A stretch of DNA of 64,000 bases from JAZOTM01 sp045657625 (GTDB lineage: Bacteria > Bacillota > Clostridia > Lachnospirales > Lachnospiraceae), in assembly GCA_045657625.1 (NCBI GenBank), contig JAZOTM010000015.1, forward strand, positions 1 to 64,000, written 5' to 3'. A program made the position numbers and the translations under genes. A model generated the notes under the pieces. It was given only the letters and a program-made list of their open reading frames with translations. It was not told the origin of the DNA and ran no database searches. Of the stretch, positions 44,498 through 53,652 are shown piece after piece. Numbering within the stretch: the first letter of the stretch is position 1; every line of letters starts with the position of its first letter.

Positions 44498-44545
44498 AAA
44501 AAACAGTGCCATGCACCACGGATGGCTGGACGCAGGGCACTGTTT
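44498..44545 (-). terminator. Attenuating hairpin after the sugar-binding protein gene
   Basis: AAACAGTGCC/GGCACTGTTT (44501-44510/44536-44545), then U-rich on the minus strand. Partial termination here would give more binding protein than membrane components. Confidence 0.75.
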
Positions 44546-44560
44546 CTCATGTGTTCTCTC

Positions 44561-45736
44561 TTAGTTGTGACGAGCAATTACGTCATCGATAGAAAGTGAA
44601 GATGCTGCTTCATTTAATTCATCAAAGCTGTATCCTGCCATTTCTACGATTTCTTCATCTGTATATGGATCATCTTCTACGAAATATTTTTCATAATTGG
44701 TGTAATCTTCAGAAGAAGATACATACAAATATGGGAAAAGAATTTCATATCCAAAGGTTCCGGCTTCTTTTACATAATTTCCTTGCACTGCATTATAAAC
44801 CATTAAGAATGCAAACAATGGATCACAGAAATGTCCACCGGATTCTGCAAACATACCGCCGCTCTCCAATTGCTCTGCTAAGTCATCCAAGAAGTCTGTG
44901 GAAACAACGTCAATGGTTCCGGTAAGACCGGCGTTCTCAAAAGCACCAATGGAGCCTACCAATGGATCTCCACCACCACCGGCAACAATCAAAGCATCCA
45001 TATTCGGAATACTGTTGTAAAGAGACATTGCTGCAGCTGCACCTTCTTCCGAAGATGTATTTGCATATACCGGTTCACTTAATGTAGCCTGATCATCCGG
45101 ATTTGCTGCATTCCACTCATCAATGGCCTGCTGATATCCCTGCCATCTCAACTGGAAGGTAGCATCTCCAACCGTCCATGCTTCCAAACCAATATTTCTG
45201 TCTCCATTCTCCAACAACAAATTTACTAAGGTATAACCATTTGTAACTTCATCTTCATGTACTGCACCTACGTAGTACTGAGAGTTACAAGCAGTTTCAT
45301 ATACTTCCGGGCTATTTTCTTCTGAGATAATGCGGAAGAACTGGGCAATATATACACCATACTCATCGCAGGTGTTGATTGCAGATGTCATTTCAGAATC
45401 CGCGGAGTTACAAATAATAATTCCCTGGCATCCTGCTGCACAAAGGGTTTCAACCGATGCTGTTACCTGTTCAGAAACATGTCCCTGATCTACCCACTGT
45501 GTTTTTACCCCTAATGCAGATGCTGCTTTTTCTACAATGTCATAACACTGACTTCCCAATACGTCTGTGGAACTCCAAATAGAAATTCCAATGGTAATAT
45601 CGCTGCTTTCTGCAGTTGTCGCAGTACCGCCGGATTCTGTACCGGTTTCTTCTGTGGTGCTTCCGCAACCTACCATACCAACCGTCATCATGCCGGCCAT
45701 GGCAAGAGCTGCTGCTCTTTTCATCATTTTTTTCAT
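44561..45736 (-). CDS. Sugar ABC transporter substrate-binding lipoprotein
   Basis: A type II signal peptide ends with VGMVGC, the lipid-modified Cys. A Ser/Thr/Glu-rich linker and a Peripla_BP_4 (RbsB-like) domain follow (ITIGISIWSSTDVLGSQC, GIIICNSADSEMTSAI, DALIVAGGGGD, VVSTDFLDDLAEQLESG). 391 residues. GGGGG lies before the ATG. First gene of the importer operon; the ligand is unknown, but the GH31 neighbour suggests an alpha-glucoside. Confidence 0.93.
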   Translation of the reverse strand: MKKMMKRAAALAMAGMMTVGMVGCGSTTEETGTESGGTATTAESSDITIGISIWSSTDVLGSQCYDIVEKAASALGVKTQWVDQGHVSEQVTASVETLCAAGCQGIIICNSADSEMTSAINTCDEYGVYIAQFFRIISEENSPEVYETACNSQYYVGAVHEDEVTNGYTLVNLLLENGDRNIGLEAWTVGDATFQLRWQGYQQAIDEWNAANPDDQATLSEPVYANTSSEEGAAAAMSLYNSIPNMDALIVAGGGGDPLVGSIGAFENAGLTGTIDVVSTDFLDDLAEQLESGGMFAESGGHFCDPLFAFLMVYNAVQGNYVKEAGTFGYEILFPYLYVSSSEDYTNYEKYFVEDDPYTDEEIVEMAGYSFDELNEAASSLSIDDVIARHN

Positions 45737-45847
45737 GTAGGAACCCCCTTCATCTCAATCGCTGATATTCCTTAAGCCATCCCCTAAACAATATCGCTTC
45801 ACCCATATTATCTGTTATTTTTCTTTTTTCCCGTTAGGACAGATTTG

Positions 45848-45897
45848 AAAAAAAGCGTAGCACGATTTTTAAAAAATCATACTACGCCTTTTTTTAT
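45848..45897 (-). terminator. Terminator of the YesMN-lipoprotein unit
   Basis: GCGTAG/CTACGC (45855-45860/45882-45887) with inner GATTTTT/AAAAATC and T/A runs on both sides. It lies at the stop of the lipoprotein gene. Confidence 0.85.
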
Positions 45898-46322
45898 TCT
45901 AATCCTGTTACTTCAAAGGTTTTACTTAAAGTTTCACCAAATACCACATCTGCTGCCTCCGCTGCATCTTCATCGTAAGTCACAGTCACGGTTACCTGAT
46001 CCCCATTGGATAACCCTGTATTTTCGTCAATGCTAAAGGAAATACCCGCAACTACGTTAATATAGGTGGTTAAAGCTTCCAAGTCCTCCACGCTGTCCAG
46101 TTCCTCTAATGCATCTTCTCCACCTACCATTTCGGTCTCTAAACCGTCATAATCCACATTTACAGAGGCAATGCCTTCTCCATCTGCACCGGTAAAATCC
46201 ACTGTAACATAATCCATGATTTCCACAATGCCATCCTCCTCTGCAGTTCCACAGCCCAAAGAAACTGGTGCCATCATAGCAGTCAAAATGCAAACGCCTA
46301 AAAACTGTTTCTTGTTTTTCAT
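45894..46322 (-). CDS. Small lipoprotein with YesMN regulator
   Basis: 142 residues with a lipobox (PVSLGC) and a beta-rich body. VTVDFTGADGEGIASVNVDYD and SFSIDENTGLSNGDQVTVTV resemble repeats seen in other Firmicutes surface proteins of unknown role. Its ATG overlaps the stop of the response-regulator gene (ATGA). Position suggests an accessory to the sensor or binding protein; this is inference. Confidence 0.7.
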   Translation of the reverse strand: MKNKKQFLGVCILTAMMAPVSLGCGTAEEDGIVEIMDYVTVDFTGADGEGIASVNVDYDGLETEMVGGEDALEELDSVEDLEALTTYINVVAGISFSIDENTGLSNGDQVTVTVTYDEDAAEAADVVFGETLSKTFEVTGLE

Positions 46323-47923
46323 ACTAAGTCCCTCACTTTCGTAAATTGTTGTCTATATTCGCTTGGTCGAACCCCTCGATACTTTTTAAATACACGACTA
46401 AAATAATTATAGTCATCATAGCCCACTTCAAAAGAGATTTCCTCCAAACTCTTTTCACTCTTTTCAATTAATTCCATCGCTTTTTCCACGCGTAATCTGG
46501 CAATAAATCCTACCATGGTCTCTCCATATTTTTTGGAAAAGGTTCTGGAAATATAACTGGCATCCACATGGTATTTTTCCGCCAAACCGGAAAGTGTCAA
46601 ATGTTCCTTGTAATTTGCTTCGATATCCTCATGAATCTTCTCAGCCAAATCTTGAATCGAGCCGGTATATACTTCGTTGCGATCCACACAGGCAAAAGAG
46701 GATAAAAGTTGAATATTCTTAAACAAGGTTTCTTTGTTTAGTTGCATTCTGGAATATCGTAAGGCATCGTTGATTTCTTCCACTTCTTCCTTCATTTCCG
46801 TTCCATTTTTTTCAAAAAACAAAATGGAAGAAAGCTGTACCACGTATTGTGAAATATCCAGCAAAGACCAACTGCCATCATCACAATTCTGCAAATTCGA
46901 CTGCTCGAAAATCTGCTTTTTCAGTTCTGTTTTTTTTCCTTTCTCTACTGCATCCTGAATGTTTTTTTCCACAACTCTGGAAATTTTTCTGGTGTTTTCC
47001 ACATTTTTTGTATGATTTACCCACAAAATCACATGATTTCTGGAAAAAGGTCTTGTCATCAATGCCGTTACCATTTCGCGATAAACAAAACCTAAGGACT
47101 CTTGTTTTTCTTTATTGTCCCGCAAAATAATGGTAATCGGTCCGGTTTCATCAATCGGGAATTCCATTAAAATCTCATTCGCTACCCGTTTTAAAAAAGC
47201 CGGATCCGTATCCATACTCACAAGAAATTCATTTACCTTGGCGTTATAGCAAAAAACATTTGCCTTCATATCCGGTCGTATCCCATGAATCACTCGCTGA
47301 ATACGATGTTTGATGTCATAAGACAATTGATGCATTTTATACTGATACGTGCGGCTAAGCAAATCCATATCATGAAACTTCAAAAACAACACCGGTGTTT
47401 TTTCTTTCTCATATTTTAACGAACCGCCATATAACTCTGCAGATAACATGGCTGACATTTGCCCATCTTGCAAAATAGAAGATGCTTTTCGCTCCTTCTC
47501 CCTATTTTGCTCCAGTTCCACCTGTTTCGCAGAATTGGTATCTAACTGTAAGATTGCCTTTTTTAATACAGATTTGAGTTGCTCCTGTCCCACCGGTTTC
47601 AGTAGATAATCCATTCCACCGGCCACAAAGGCCCCCTTTACCTTTTCATAATCATCATAACCACTCACCGCAATGGAAATCATTTGCGGGTAATTGGCTT
47701 GTATTTCTTGGAATAAAGCTAGGCCGTCCATAAAAGGCATATTAATGTCCGACAGCAAAATATTAGGGTGTTCCTTGGGAATACGTTCCAATACTTCCTG
47801 TCCGTCCTCTGCCGGTTCCAAAAAATCCAATCCCATCTTCTCCCAATCAATGAGATTTCTAAGATTTTCCCGGCTCCAATACTCATCATCCGCCACCAAT
47901 ACCCGGTAGTTACTCTTCTCCAT
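46319..47923 (-). CDS. YesN-type response regulator with AraC DNA-binding domain
   Basis: The receiver domain has its phospho-Asp in ILLSDINMPFMDGLALF and the Lys in MDYLLKPVGQEQL. A long middle region is followed by a C-terminal AraC double helix-turn-helix (LSGLAEKYHVDASYISRTFSKKYGETM and ISFEVGYDDYNYFSRVFKKYRG). ATG at 47923 with GAGG upstream, overlapping the kinase gene by 14 bases. It probably activates the sugar importer operon downstream. Confidence 0.95.
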   Translation of the reverse strand: MEKSNYRVLVADDEYWSRENLRNLIDWEKMGLDFLEPAEDGQEVLERIPKEHPNILLSDINMPFMDGLALFQEIQANYPQMISIAVSGYDDYEKVKGAFVAGGMDYLLKPVGQEQLKSVLKKAILQLDTNSAKQVELEQNREKERKASSILQDGQMSAMLSAELYGGSLKYEKEKTPVLFLKFHDMDLLSRTYQYKMHQLSYDIKHRIQRVIHGIRPDMKANVFCYNAKVNEFLVSMDTDPAFLKRVANEILMEFPIDETGPITIILRDNKEKQESLGFVYREMVTALMTRPFSRNHVILWVNHTKNVENTRKISRVVEKNIQDAVEKGKKTELKKQIFEQSNLQNCDDGSWSLLDISQYVVQLSSILFFEKNGTEMKEEVEEINDALRYSRMQLNKETLFKNIQLLSSFACVDRNEVYTGSIQDLAEKIHEDIEANYKEHLTLSGLAEKYHVDASYISRTFSKKYGETMVGFIARLRVEKAMELIEKSEKSLEEISFEVGYDDYNYFSRVFKKYRGVRPSEYRQQFTKVRDLV

Positions 47924-49733
47924 ACGCATGCACCTCTTCCCCCACAATCGGAATCTTTATAGAAACACAAGTTCCTTCATTTTCCGTGCTTTCATAGTAC
48001 AATCCATAGGATTCTCCAAAGGCCATTTTGATTCTGGCATTTACATTCAAAATACCAATGGAATCTCCTTTTTCTATACGGTCTATTTTGTTTTCTTTCA
48101 GCGCAGCATTGATTTCCTCCGTATCCATGCCTACACCATTGTCTTTAATAAATATCCAAAGTTCTCCTTTTTTGTGTCTAGCCACAATTTCCAGTCTCTT
48201 TTCTCTCCCCTTCACGTAACGCAATCCATGATTCAACGCATTTTCTACAATTGGTTGAATCGAAATACGCGGAATACGATCCTTTAGTACCTCTCCCGGC
48301 ACATCAAAACTATAATTATCGATAAACCCATGTCGCACATCCATGACATACAAATAATTCTGTACATGCTGCATTTCTTCCTGTACCGTAGCTAAAGTAT
48401 CTGAAATATTAATGCTATAACGAAAAATCCCGGATAACGCTTGGCATAGTTCACTAACTAAGGAACAGTTTTGAGAAACCGCAATTCCGCTCATCGTATT
48501 TAACGTGTTATATAAAAAATGGGGATTGATTTGTGCCTGTAGCGCCTGGTATTCCGTCCGTTCCATCAACAATTGATTTTCATATTGATGAAAAATCATA
48601 TCCTGAATCTGATCTAACATATTGTTAAACTCAGATCCCAAAACCACCAGTTCTTTGCTCCAACCCTCCGTATCGATACGCAATTCCATTTCCCCTTCTG
48701 CGATACGAACGACGCGACTTTGCAGTTCTTCAATCGGCTTTGCAATCTGCATGGAAAGGTAAATACCTATCGCAGACGCAATCAATGCCATGAGAATCGC
48801 TACTCCCACTAAAATCTGTATCAGCATCCGAAGCGTACTATTCAGATAAGCCTTTGAAGTCAACATATAAGAATGTAATTCGTATTTATCAAAGCTACTT
48901 TCCGTAAGATAAAATCCATCATATTCGGATTTCAATTTGAGACTGCTATCTTCTGAAAGTTCCTCACTTAACTGCTGATACAAAACCACGCCCTGTTCTT
49001 CGTTTCCGACATAACAAATGGAGCTATCTCCGGTCCCCTGCAACCAAACCACTTCATCTTTCGTCGTAATGTATTTTTGCATAACCTTCTTAAATACTGA
49101 ACTATCAAACTCACACACCAAATATCCATACTGCACGCGCTCTCCGGAGTATTCATGCAGTTTCATAACGATGCGCACCATTTCATCTTTCAGTACCGTG
49201 TTGTAATAACCGGAAATCAAAAGTTCGGAAGTGTCTGACTCCACATAGGACAATAAAATCTCTGTATTTACGTCCTGCTCCGCATCATAAAGATTCGCTG
49301 GAAAGGCGGTAACATTCGAACGATATACACTGACTACTTTGTCTTTCGAATCATAAATGTAAACTGCCCGTAATCCATCTTCTAAGTCAAAACGACATCC
49401 CGCAAAATCAGAGGCTTCCCAATAAAACTTTTTTAAATTGGAACCGTCCTGTAACCGATTACGCATATTATTGGTCAATGCCGTCTCGGTATAAATGGTT
49501 TGCATCTTTACCACACGGGAATGAATTTCTTCCTCCAACTCATCCTGCATTTTTTCCAAATACTCGGCACGGCTGGATAAATTCTGTTCTTTTAATTGGT
49601 GCTTTGATGCGAAATAAAATGTGATTGTTAATAAGACCATGGCCATAATCGTACATCCCAACAAAAGCAGAATATACGCCCCTCTTATGGTCCACCCTTT
49701 ACGCGAAAAAAAAGATCTTCCCCCAAACATCAT
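47910..49733 (-). CDS. YesM-type sensor histidine kinase
   Basis: Two membrane segments (about 15-40 and 305-328) enclose an extracytoplasmic domain of about 260 residues. HAMP and the His_kinase domain follow (phospho-His in ALQAQINPHFLYNTLN), then HATPase (IQPIVENALNHGL, KDNGVGM). Such kinases often sense sugars with the help of a binding protein. TATAAT lies upstream at about 49751-49756. Confidence 0.95.
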   Translation of the reverse strand: MMFGGRSFFSRKGWTIRGAYILLLLGCTIMAMVLLTITFYFASKHQLKEQNLSSRAEYLEKMQDELEEEIHSRVVKMQTIYTETALTNNMRNRLQDGSNLKKFYWEASDFAGCRFDLEDGLRAVYIYDSKDKVVSVYRSNVTAFPANLYDAEQDVNTEILLSYVESDTSELLISGYYNTVLKDEMVRIVMKLHEYSGERVQYGYLVCEFDSSVFKKVMQKYITTKDEVVWLQGTGDSSICYVGNEEQGVVLYQQLSEELSEDSSLKLKSEYDGFYLTESSFDKYELHSYMLTSKAYLNSTLRMLIQILVGVAILMALIASAIGIYLSMQIAKPIEELQSRVVRIAEGEMELRIDTEGWSKELVVLGSEFNNMLDQIQDMIFHQYENQLLMERTEYQALQAQINPHFLYNTLNTMSGIAVSQNCSLVSELCQALSGIFRYSINISDTLATVQEEMQHVQNYLYVMDVRHGFIDNYSFDVPGEVLKDRIPRISIQPIVENALNHGLRYVKGREKRLEIVARHKKGELWIFIKDNGVGMDTEEINAALKENKIDRIEKGDSIGILNVNARIKMAFGESYGLYYESTENEGTCVSIKIPIVGEEVHAYGEE

Positions 49734-49783
49734 TTTTCTCCTTTGATGATGTCATTATACTATATATTTCATAGAAAATGAAA

Positions 49784-49918
49784 AAGAATGTCGCTTGTGC
49801 ATCCACACAACCTATCCAAGAAAGAATGTCGCATGCGACATTCTCGCGCCAAGCGCGGTTGCATTTATGCAACATTTACATCTCGCGCGTGTGCGCTTCC
49901 ATAGCGGAGCGCTTTTTT
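49784..49918 (+). other. Hairpin cluster ending in a terminator, possible small RNA
   Basis: In 135 bases there are five inverted repeats: a perfect 20-bp palindrome 49824-49843, CGCGC/GCGCG 49845-49857, GTTGCAT/ATGCAAC 49858-49873, a GCGC pair near 49884-49896, and GCGCTTCC/GGAGCGC 49893-49912. The last is followed by T6 on the plus strand. No plus-strand gene is upstream, so the terminator may end a small RNA. No convincing promoter was seen. Confidence 0.4.
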
Positions 49919-49954
49919 ATATCATAGGAATGGAATTTCCTATGATATAAAAAA
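49914..49954. repeat. Long hairpin between convergent terminators
   Basis: A 17-bp inverted repeat (TTTTTATATCATAGGAA and its complement) joins the T-run of the plus-strand hairpin and the A-run of the minus-strand terminator, making a two-way stop. Confidence 0.7.
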
Positions 49955-49986
49955 AGCACTTGGAACCTTTTTCTGCTTCCAAATGC
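49948..49986 (-). terminator. Terminator of the Na/Pi cotransporter gene
   Basis: GCACTTGGAA/TTCCAAATGC (49956-49986) with one mismatch, then U7 on the minus strand, just past the stop at 49997. Confidence 0.8.
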
Positions 49987-49996
49987 CTTTTCTACT

Positions 49997-51640
49997 TTAT
50001 GCCTCGCTCGATACAAATACATACTCTGCAATATTCATGCAGTGCTCTGCCACACGACGACATACCGTCAAATATTCTGTTAGATAAACGCTGGCTTCCG
50101 GTGCGCTTTTTCCTTTGCGAAGTTTTTTCAAATCCGCTTTTTTCAGCGTTTTGATTTCGTCCACCACAAGCAAAGCCTTATCTTTTACCAAAAATGCAGT
50201 CTCTTTGCATCCTGTTTCATACACAGATTTGGTTAAATCCAATACCTCTGTCATTTCTTCTGCAATGGGTTGCAACAATTCCAGCAATTTTTGATTGTTC
50301 TTAAAGTCCTTTCGATGCATCTTCTTGGTACAGCTCATTAAGTTCAGCGCATAATCACTGATACGTTCTGCGTCACCTAAAGTATGCAGCATATCTGCAA
50401 TGCTTTCGCTATCTTCTTCCGATACAGCTTCTCCGGATAAACGAATCAAGAAACGATTGGCTTCTTCCACCATTTCATCTACCTGCATTTCCGATTCCTT
50501 GATTGCTGTCTTTTCCTCTTTTTCATAATTCTGCAACATAGAAAGTGCGCCGGCAAATCCATCACAGGCTTCCCGTACGATCAAATTGGTTTTCTTTTTA
50601 CATTCTGCAGTTGCAAGTGCCGGAGTGAAAAGCAAACGTTCGTCCAAAAATACCTCTTTTCCGTCCTCTGCAGAAATAACACGTTCTGCAATTTTTACAA
50701 GTTGCTTGGTAAATGGCAAAAGAAGAATCGTTGTCACTACGTTAAAAATCGAATGGAAGCCGGCAACCGCAAACGGAGTAATTGCTTCACCCAAAATCGG
50801 TAATTGTATACCCAAACTACAAATAAAGTAAATCACGAGTCCAATCGCTGTTCCAATCAAGTTAAAGGACACATGGATGACAGAAACTCTCTTTGCATTT
50901 TTGCTAACTCCAATGGAAGACAATAAGGCAGTTACGCAAGTACCGATGTTCTGTCCCATGATAATCGGGATTGCGACTCCATAAGAAATCTGGCCGGTCA
51001 TAGAAAGTGCCTGTAAAACACCTACCGATGCGGCAGATGACTGAATCACACCTGTAAAGACTGCACCAATTAAGACTCCTAAAAATGGATTTTCAAAAGC
51101 AGTTAAAATACTGGTAAATTCCGGCATTTCTGCTAGCGGCGAAAGTGCATCTGACATTTCTTCCATACCATACATCAACACAGCAAAGCCCACTAATACC
51201 ATACCGATATCTTTTTTCTTTTGCTTTTTCGCAGCCATCACCATGATAATTCCGATTAAGGCTAAAATTGGGGAAAAATTCTCCGGTTTCAGCATGGATA
51301 ACAAAACATTATCTGTCTGTAATCCACTTAAACTTAAAATCCAAGCAGTTAAGGTCGTTCCAATATTGGAACCCATAATGACTCCTACCGTTTGTGTCAA
51401 AGACATAATGCCGGAGTTTACGAGACCCACCAACATTACGGTTAACGCAGAGGAGGATTGGATTGCTATCGTAATGACCGCGCCAAACAACAATCCCTTT
51501 GCCGGATGGTTGGTCATTTTTTGTAATATATTTTCCAAACCTTCACCGGCAGCTCGTTTTAAGCTTCCAGACATAACATGCATACCAAACAAGAAAAAGG
51601 CAAGTCCACCTAGGACCTGTAACAAATTATAAATCGACAT
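49997..51640 (-). CDS. Na/Pi cotransporter family protein with PhoU-like tail
   Basis: The membrane half has two inverted Na_Pi_cotrans repeats, each with the QSSS-type motif (ITIAIQSSSALTVM and FTGVIQSSAASVGVLQ). The C-terminal 200 residues are helical and PhoU-like (EANRFLIRLSGEAVSEEDSE, LHTLGDAERISDYALNL). 547 residues from the ATG at 51640, which has AAAGGAG upstream. The gene sits behind a riboswitch of yybP-ykoY appearance, which is unexpected for a phosphate carrier. Direction of transport and true substrate are uncertain. Confidence 0.9.
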   Translation of the reverse strand: MSIYNLLQVLGGLAFFLFGMHVMSGSLKRAAGEGLENILQKMTNHPAKGLLFGAVITIAIQSSSALTVMLVGLVNSGIMSLTQTVGVIMGSNIGTTLTAWILSLSGLQTDNVLLSMLKPENFSPILALIGIIMVMAAKKQKKKDIGMVLVGFAVLMYGMEEMSDALSPLAEMPEFTSILTAFENPFLGVLIGAVFTGVIQSSAASVGVLQALSMTGQISYGVAIPIIMGQNIGTCVTALLSSIGVSKNAKRVSVIHVSFNLIGTAIGLVIYFICSLGIQLPILGEAITPFAVAGFHSIFNVVTTILLLPFTKQLVKIAERVISAEDGKEVFLDERLLFTPALATAECKKKTNLIVREACDGFAGALSMLQNYEKEEKTAIKESEMQVDEMVEEANRFLIRLSGEAVSEEDSESIADMLHTLGDAERISDYALNLMSCTKKMHRKDFKNNQKLLELLQPIAEEMTEVLDLTKSVYETGCKETAFLVKDKALLVVDEIKTLKKADLKKLRKGKSAPEASVYLTEYLTVCRRVAEHCMNIAEYVFVSSEA

Positions 51641-51697
51641 GTATACTTCGCTCCTTTCTGTCGAAACAAACAAGGTTTTGGTTTCGCCATTCCTAAG

Positions 51698-51748
51698 AAA
51701 AAAAAAGCGAGACTTTACCGCAGCAAAAAACTGTGGTAAAGTCTCGCT
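51698..51748 (-). terminator. Riboswitch terminator before the Na/Pi gene
   Basis: An 18-bp stem (51731-51748 with 51706-51723) followed on the minus strand by U9. Its 5' arm is the 3' end of the aptamer (AGCGAGACTTTACC), so aptamer and terminator compete. Confidence 0.85.
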
Positions 51749-51840
51749 ACTTCAACATATTCCGGGGACAAAACCCTATGTCCCGTACTGACGAAATATA
51801 TCACATGCAGCGCATGCGAGCTACTCCCTAAACCTTTTTC
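51734..51840 (-). promoter_or_regulatory. yybP-ykoY-like (Mn2+) riboswitch
   Basis: The minus strand carries GGTTTAGGGAGTAGCTC at the 5' side, TTCGTCAGTACGGGACA and TTTTGTCCCCGGAATAT in the middle, and GTAGCGAGACTTTACC at the 3' side. These match the blocks I recall for the yybP-ykoY class (GGGGAGUAG, CGUCAnUACG, GUAGCGAGACCUUU). A terminator overlapping the 3' block and a TTGACA (51865-51870) upstream complete the unit. By-eye assignment only. Confidence 0.7.
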
Positions 51841-51878
51841 AACATACTATGCCGATATCCCCTTTGTCAATCCCCTTT

Positions 51879-52655
51879 TTAAACGCAAATAACAAATGGT
51901 TTTCCGGAAACCTGCTGAATCTCTAGATGTATTCCATACATTTCTTTTAAAATTTCTTCATGAATCACTTTTTCCGGTGCCCCCTTCGCCACAAGTTTTC
52001 CTTCCGGCGACAAGGCAACGATTTCATCACTGTAGGCCAATGCTTGATTAATATCATGCAAAACCATAACAATGGTCGTTCCATACTTTTCATTTAAATG
52101 TCGAATTAACTTTAAAAGCTGTAGCTGATAACGAATATCCAAATAAGTAGTCGGTTCATCTAAAAAAATGGTATCCGTCCCCTGGGCTAAGGCCATGGCA
52201 ATCCAAACTCTCTGTTTTTGTCCACCGGACAATTCGGAAATATAACGATCTGCAAACTTCTTCACACCGGTAATTTCCATCGCACGTTCCACCATTTCCT
52301 CATCCACCTGCGGATCCAAACTTCCTCCTATTTTTCGATAAGGTGTACGACCATAGGATACCAATTTCTTTACTGTCAAATCATCCGGTGCCGTATTGTA
52401 CTGATGCACAATTGCCACCTCTCTGGCATAGGCTTTCAAACTTAATTCTTCTATATTTCTATGTTTTAAATAAATCTCTCCACCTAAAGGTTTTAAATTC
52501 TTTGTCATTAAGGAAAATAACGTCGATTTTCCACAACCATTGGCTCCCATAATGGTTGTGACTTTCCCTTTTTGTATCTCCAAATGCAAATGACGTAACA
52601 CCGGCTTCTCTCCATAAGCAAATGTCAAATCACGGATTTCAAATAGATTTTCCAT
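51879..52655 (-). CDS. FecE-type ABC transporter ATPase (heme/siderophore)
   Basis: A 258-residue ATPase. Walker A is GANGCGKSTLFSL, the signature is YISELSGGQKQRVWIAMALAQ and Walker B is TIFLDEPTTYLDI; this is the FepC/FecE subfamily. The ATG at 52655 has AAAGGAGG upstream and overlaps the permease by 17 bases. Last gene of the NEAT-like surface protein operon. Confidence 0.93.
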   Translation of the reverse strand: MENLFEIRDLTFAYGEKPVLRHLHLEIQKGKVTTIMGANGCGKSTLFSLMTKNLKPLGGEIYLKHRNIEELSLKAYAREVAIVHQYNTAPDDLTVKKLVSYGRTPYRKIGGSLDPQVDEEMVERAMEITGVKKFADRYISELSGGQKQRVWIAMALAQGTDTIFLDEPTTYLDIRYQLQLLKLIRHLNEKYGTTIVMVLHDINQALAYSDEIVALSPEGKLVAKGAPEKVIHEEILKEMYGIHLEIQQVSGKPFVICV

Positions 52656-53652
52656 TGGTAGACCTCCTTTGCAACAAAATAATAAAAATCGGTCCACCAA
52701 TGATATTCATCAAGACTGCTGCACTGATTTCATAAGGATAGCAAATGGTACGGCCTAACGTATCCGCCGCCAAGAACAAGCACGCCCCAAACAACGCAGA
52801 AAATGGAATCAGCCATTTGTGGCTGTTCCCCACCAGGAGGCGTCCAATGTGGGGAACCAATAATCCCAAGAAACTTACTACTCCGCAAATCGCGGTGGCA
52901 GAAGACGCCAACAACACGGCAACAAGAGACACACATACTTGCATCACTCCAACATGCATTCCTAATCCGCGGATTGTTTTTTCCTCTAATCCCAACAAGT
53001 CACACCAATGAATGCATAAAAAGGCAAAAAACAACCCAGGAAATACACAAAACGCTAAAACCTTTACATCATCCCAAGTCTTTAAGGTAATGGTTCCCTC
53101 AACGATAGAGGCAACCGTGGACATATTGCTTCCACCAAAGGAATTAATCGCTTCAGACAAACCTGTAAATAATGCTTCGATTGCAATACCCACTAAAATA
53201 ATACGTAAGGAGGAACCCCCTTTTCCCATTGCAATGGTATAAACAATCCCAAAGGCCAACAATCCACCCAAAAAACTAAAAAGAGTCACATGGGTATATA
53301 AGGCCGGCCACAAGGCTGCCACCAATACCGTCACAAACTGTGCACCGGAGGAAACCCCGATAATTCCCGGATCCGCCAAGGAATTCTTCAACACTGCCTG
53401 AAGCAACACACCGGAAACAGATAATGCCGCGCCGGCCAAAAGAGCAATAATAATACGTGGGAAACGCAAGTCATACACCGTAGCTACATCCGCATCATAC
53501 TCGATAAACAACCCTTTCAACATTTGCCAAAAACCGACTTTCACACTGCCTAAATTGACGGACAAAAAAATCAACGCCAAGCAGATACAAAACATGATTG
53601 TCACAACTACAACGTTTCGCAAGGCTCTTTCTTTTTTTCTATCACTTCTCAT
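52639..53652 (-). CDS. FecCD-family ABC permease
   Basis: 337 residues and about nine to ten spans. FecCD signatures are LRFPRIIIALLAGAALSVSGVLLQAVLKNSLADPG and CGVVSFLGLLVPHIGRLLVG. Its ATG overlaps the binding-protein stop by 4 bases. The family imports siderophores, heme and cobalamin; the adjacent IsdE-like protein favours heme. Confidence 0.95.
   Translation of the reverse strand: MRSDRKKERALRNVVVVTIMFCICLALIFLSVNLGSVKVGFWQMLKGLFIEYDADVATVYDLRFPRIIIALLAGAALSVSGVLLQAVLKNSLADPGIIGVSSGAQFVTVLVAALWPALYTHVTLFSFLGGLLAFGIVYTIAMGKGGSSLRIILVGIAIEALFTGLSEAINSFGGSNMSTVASIVEGTITLKTWDDVKVLAFCVFPGLFFAFLCIHWCDLLGLEEKTIRGLGMHVGVMQVCVSLVAVLLASSATAICGVVSFLGLLVPHIGRLLVGNSHKWLIPFSALFGACLFLAADTLGRTICYPYEISAAVLMNIIGGPIFIILLQRRSTNGKSI

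Noticed and set aside
45760..45800. A catabolite-repression (cre) site upstream of the sugar-binding protein gene
   Set aside because: TGAAGCGATATTGT lacks one base of the core consensus and symmetry; too weak to call.
49778..49927. A plus-strand ORF of 49 codons starting MKKNVACAS across the hairpin cluster
   Set aside because: No ribosome site, composition dictated by the palindromes, and no recognisable domain.
51698..51748. Terminator assigned to the upstream ABC operon
   Set aside because: Its 5' arm is part of the riboswitch aptamer and a TTGACA lies between it and the ABC stop, so it belongs to the Na/Pi gene leader.
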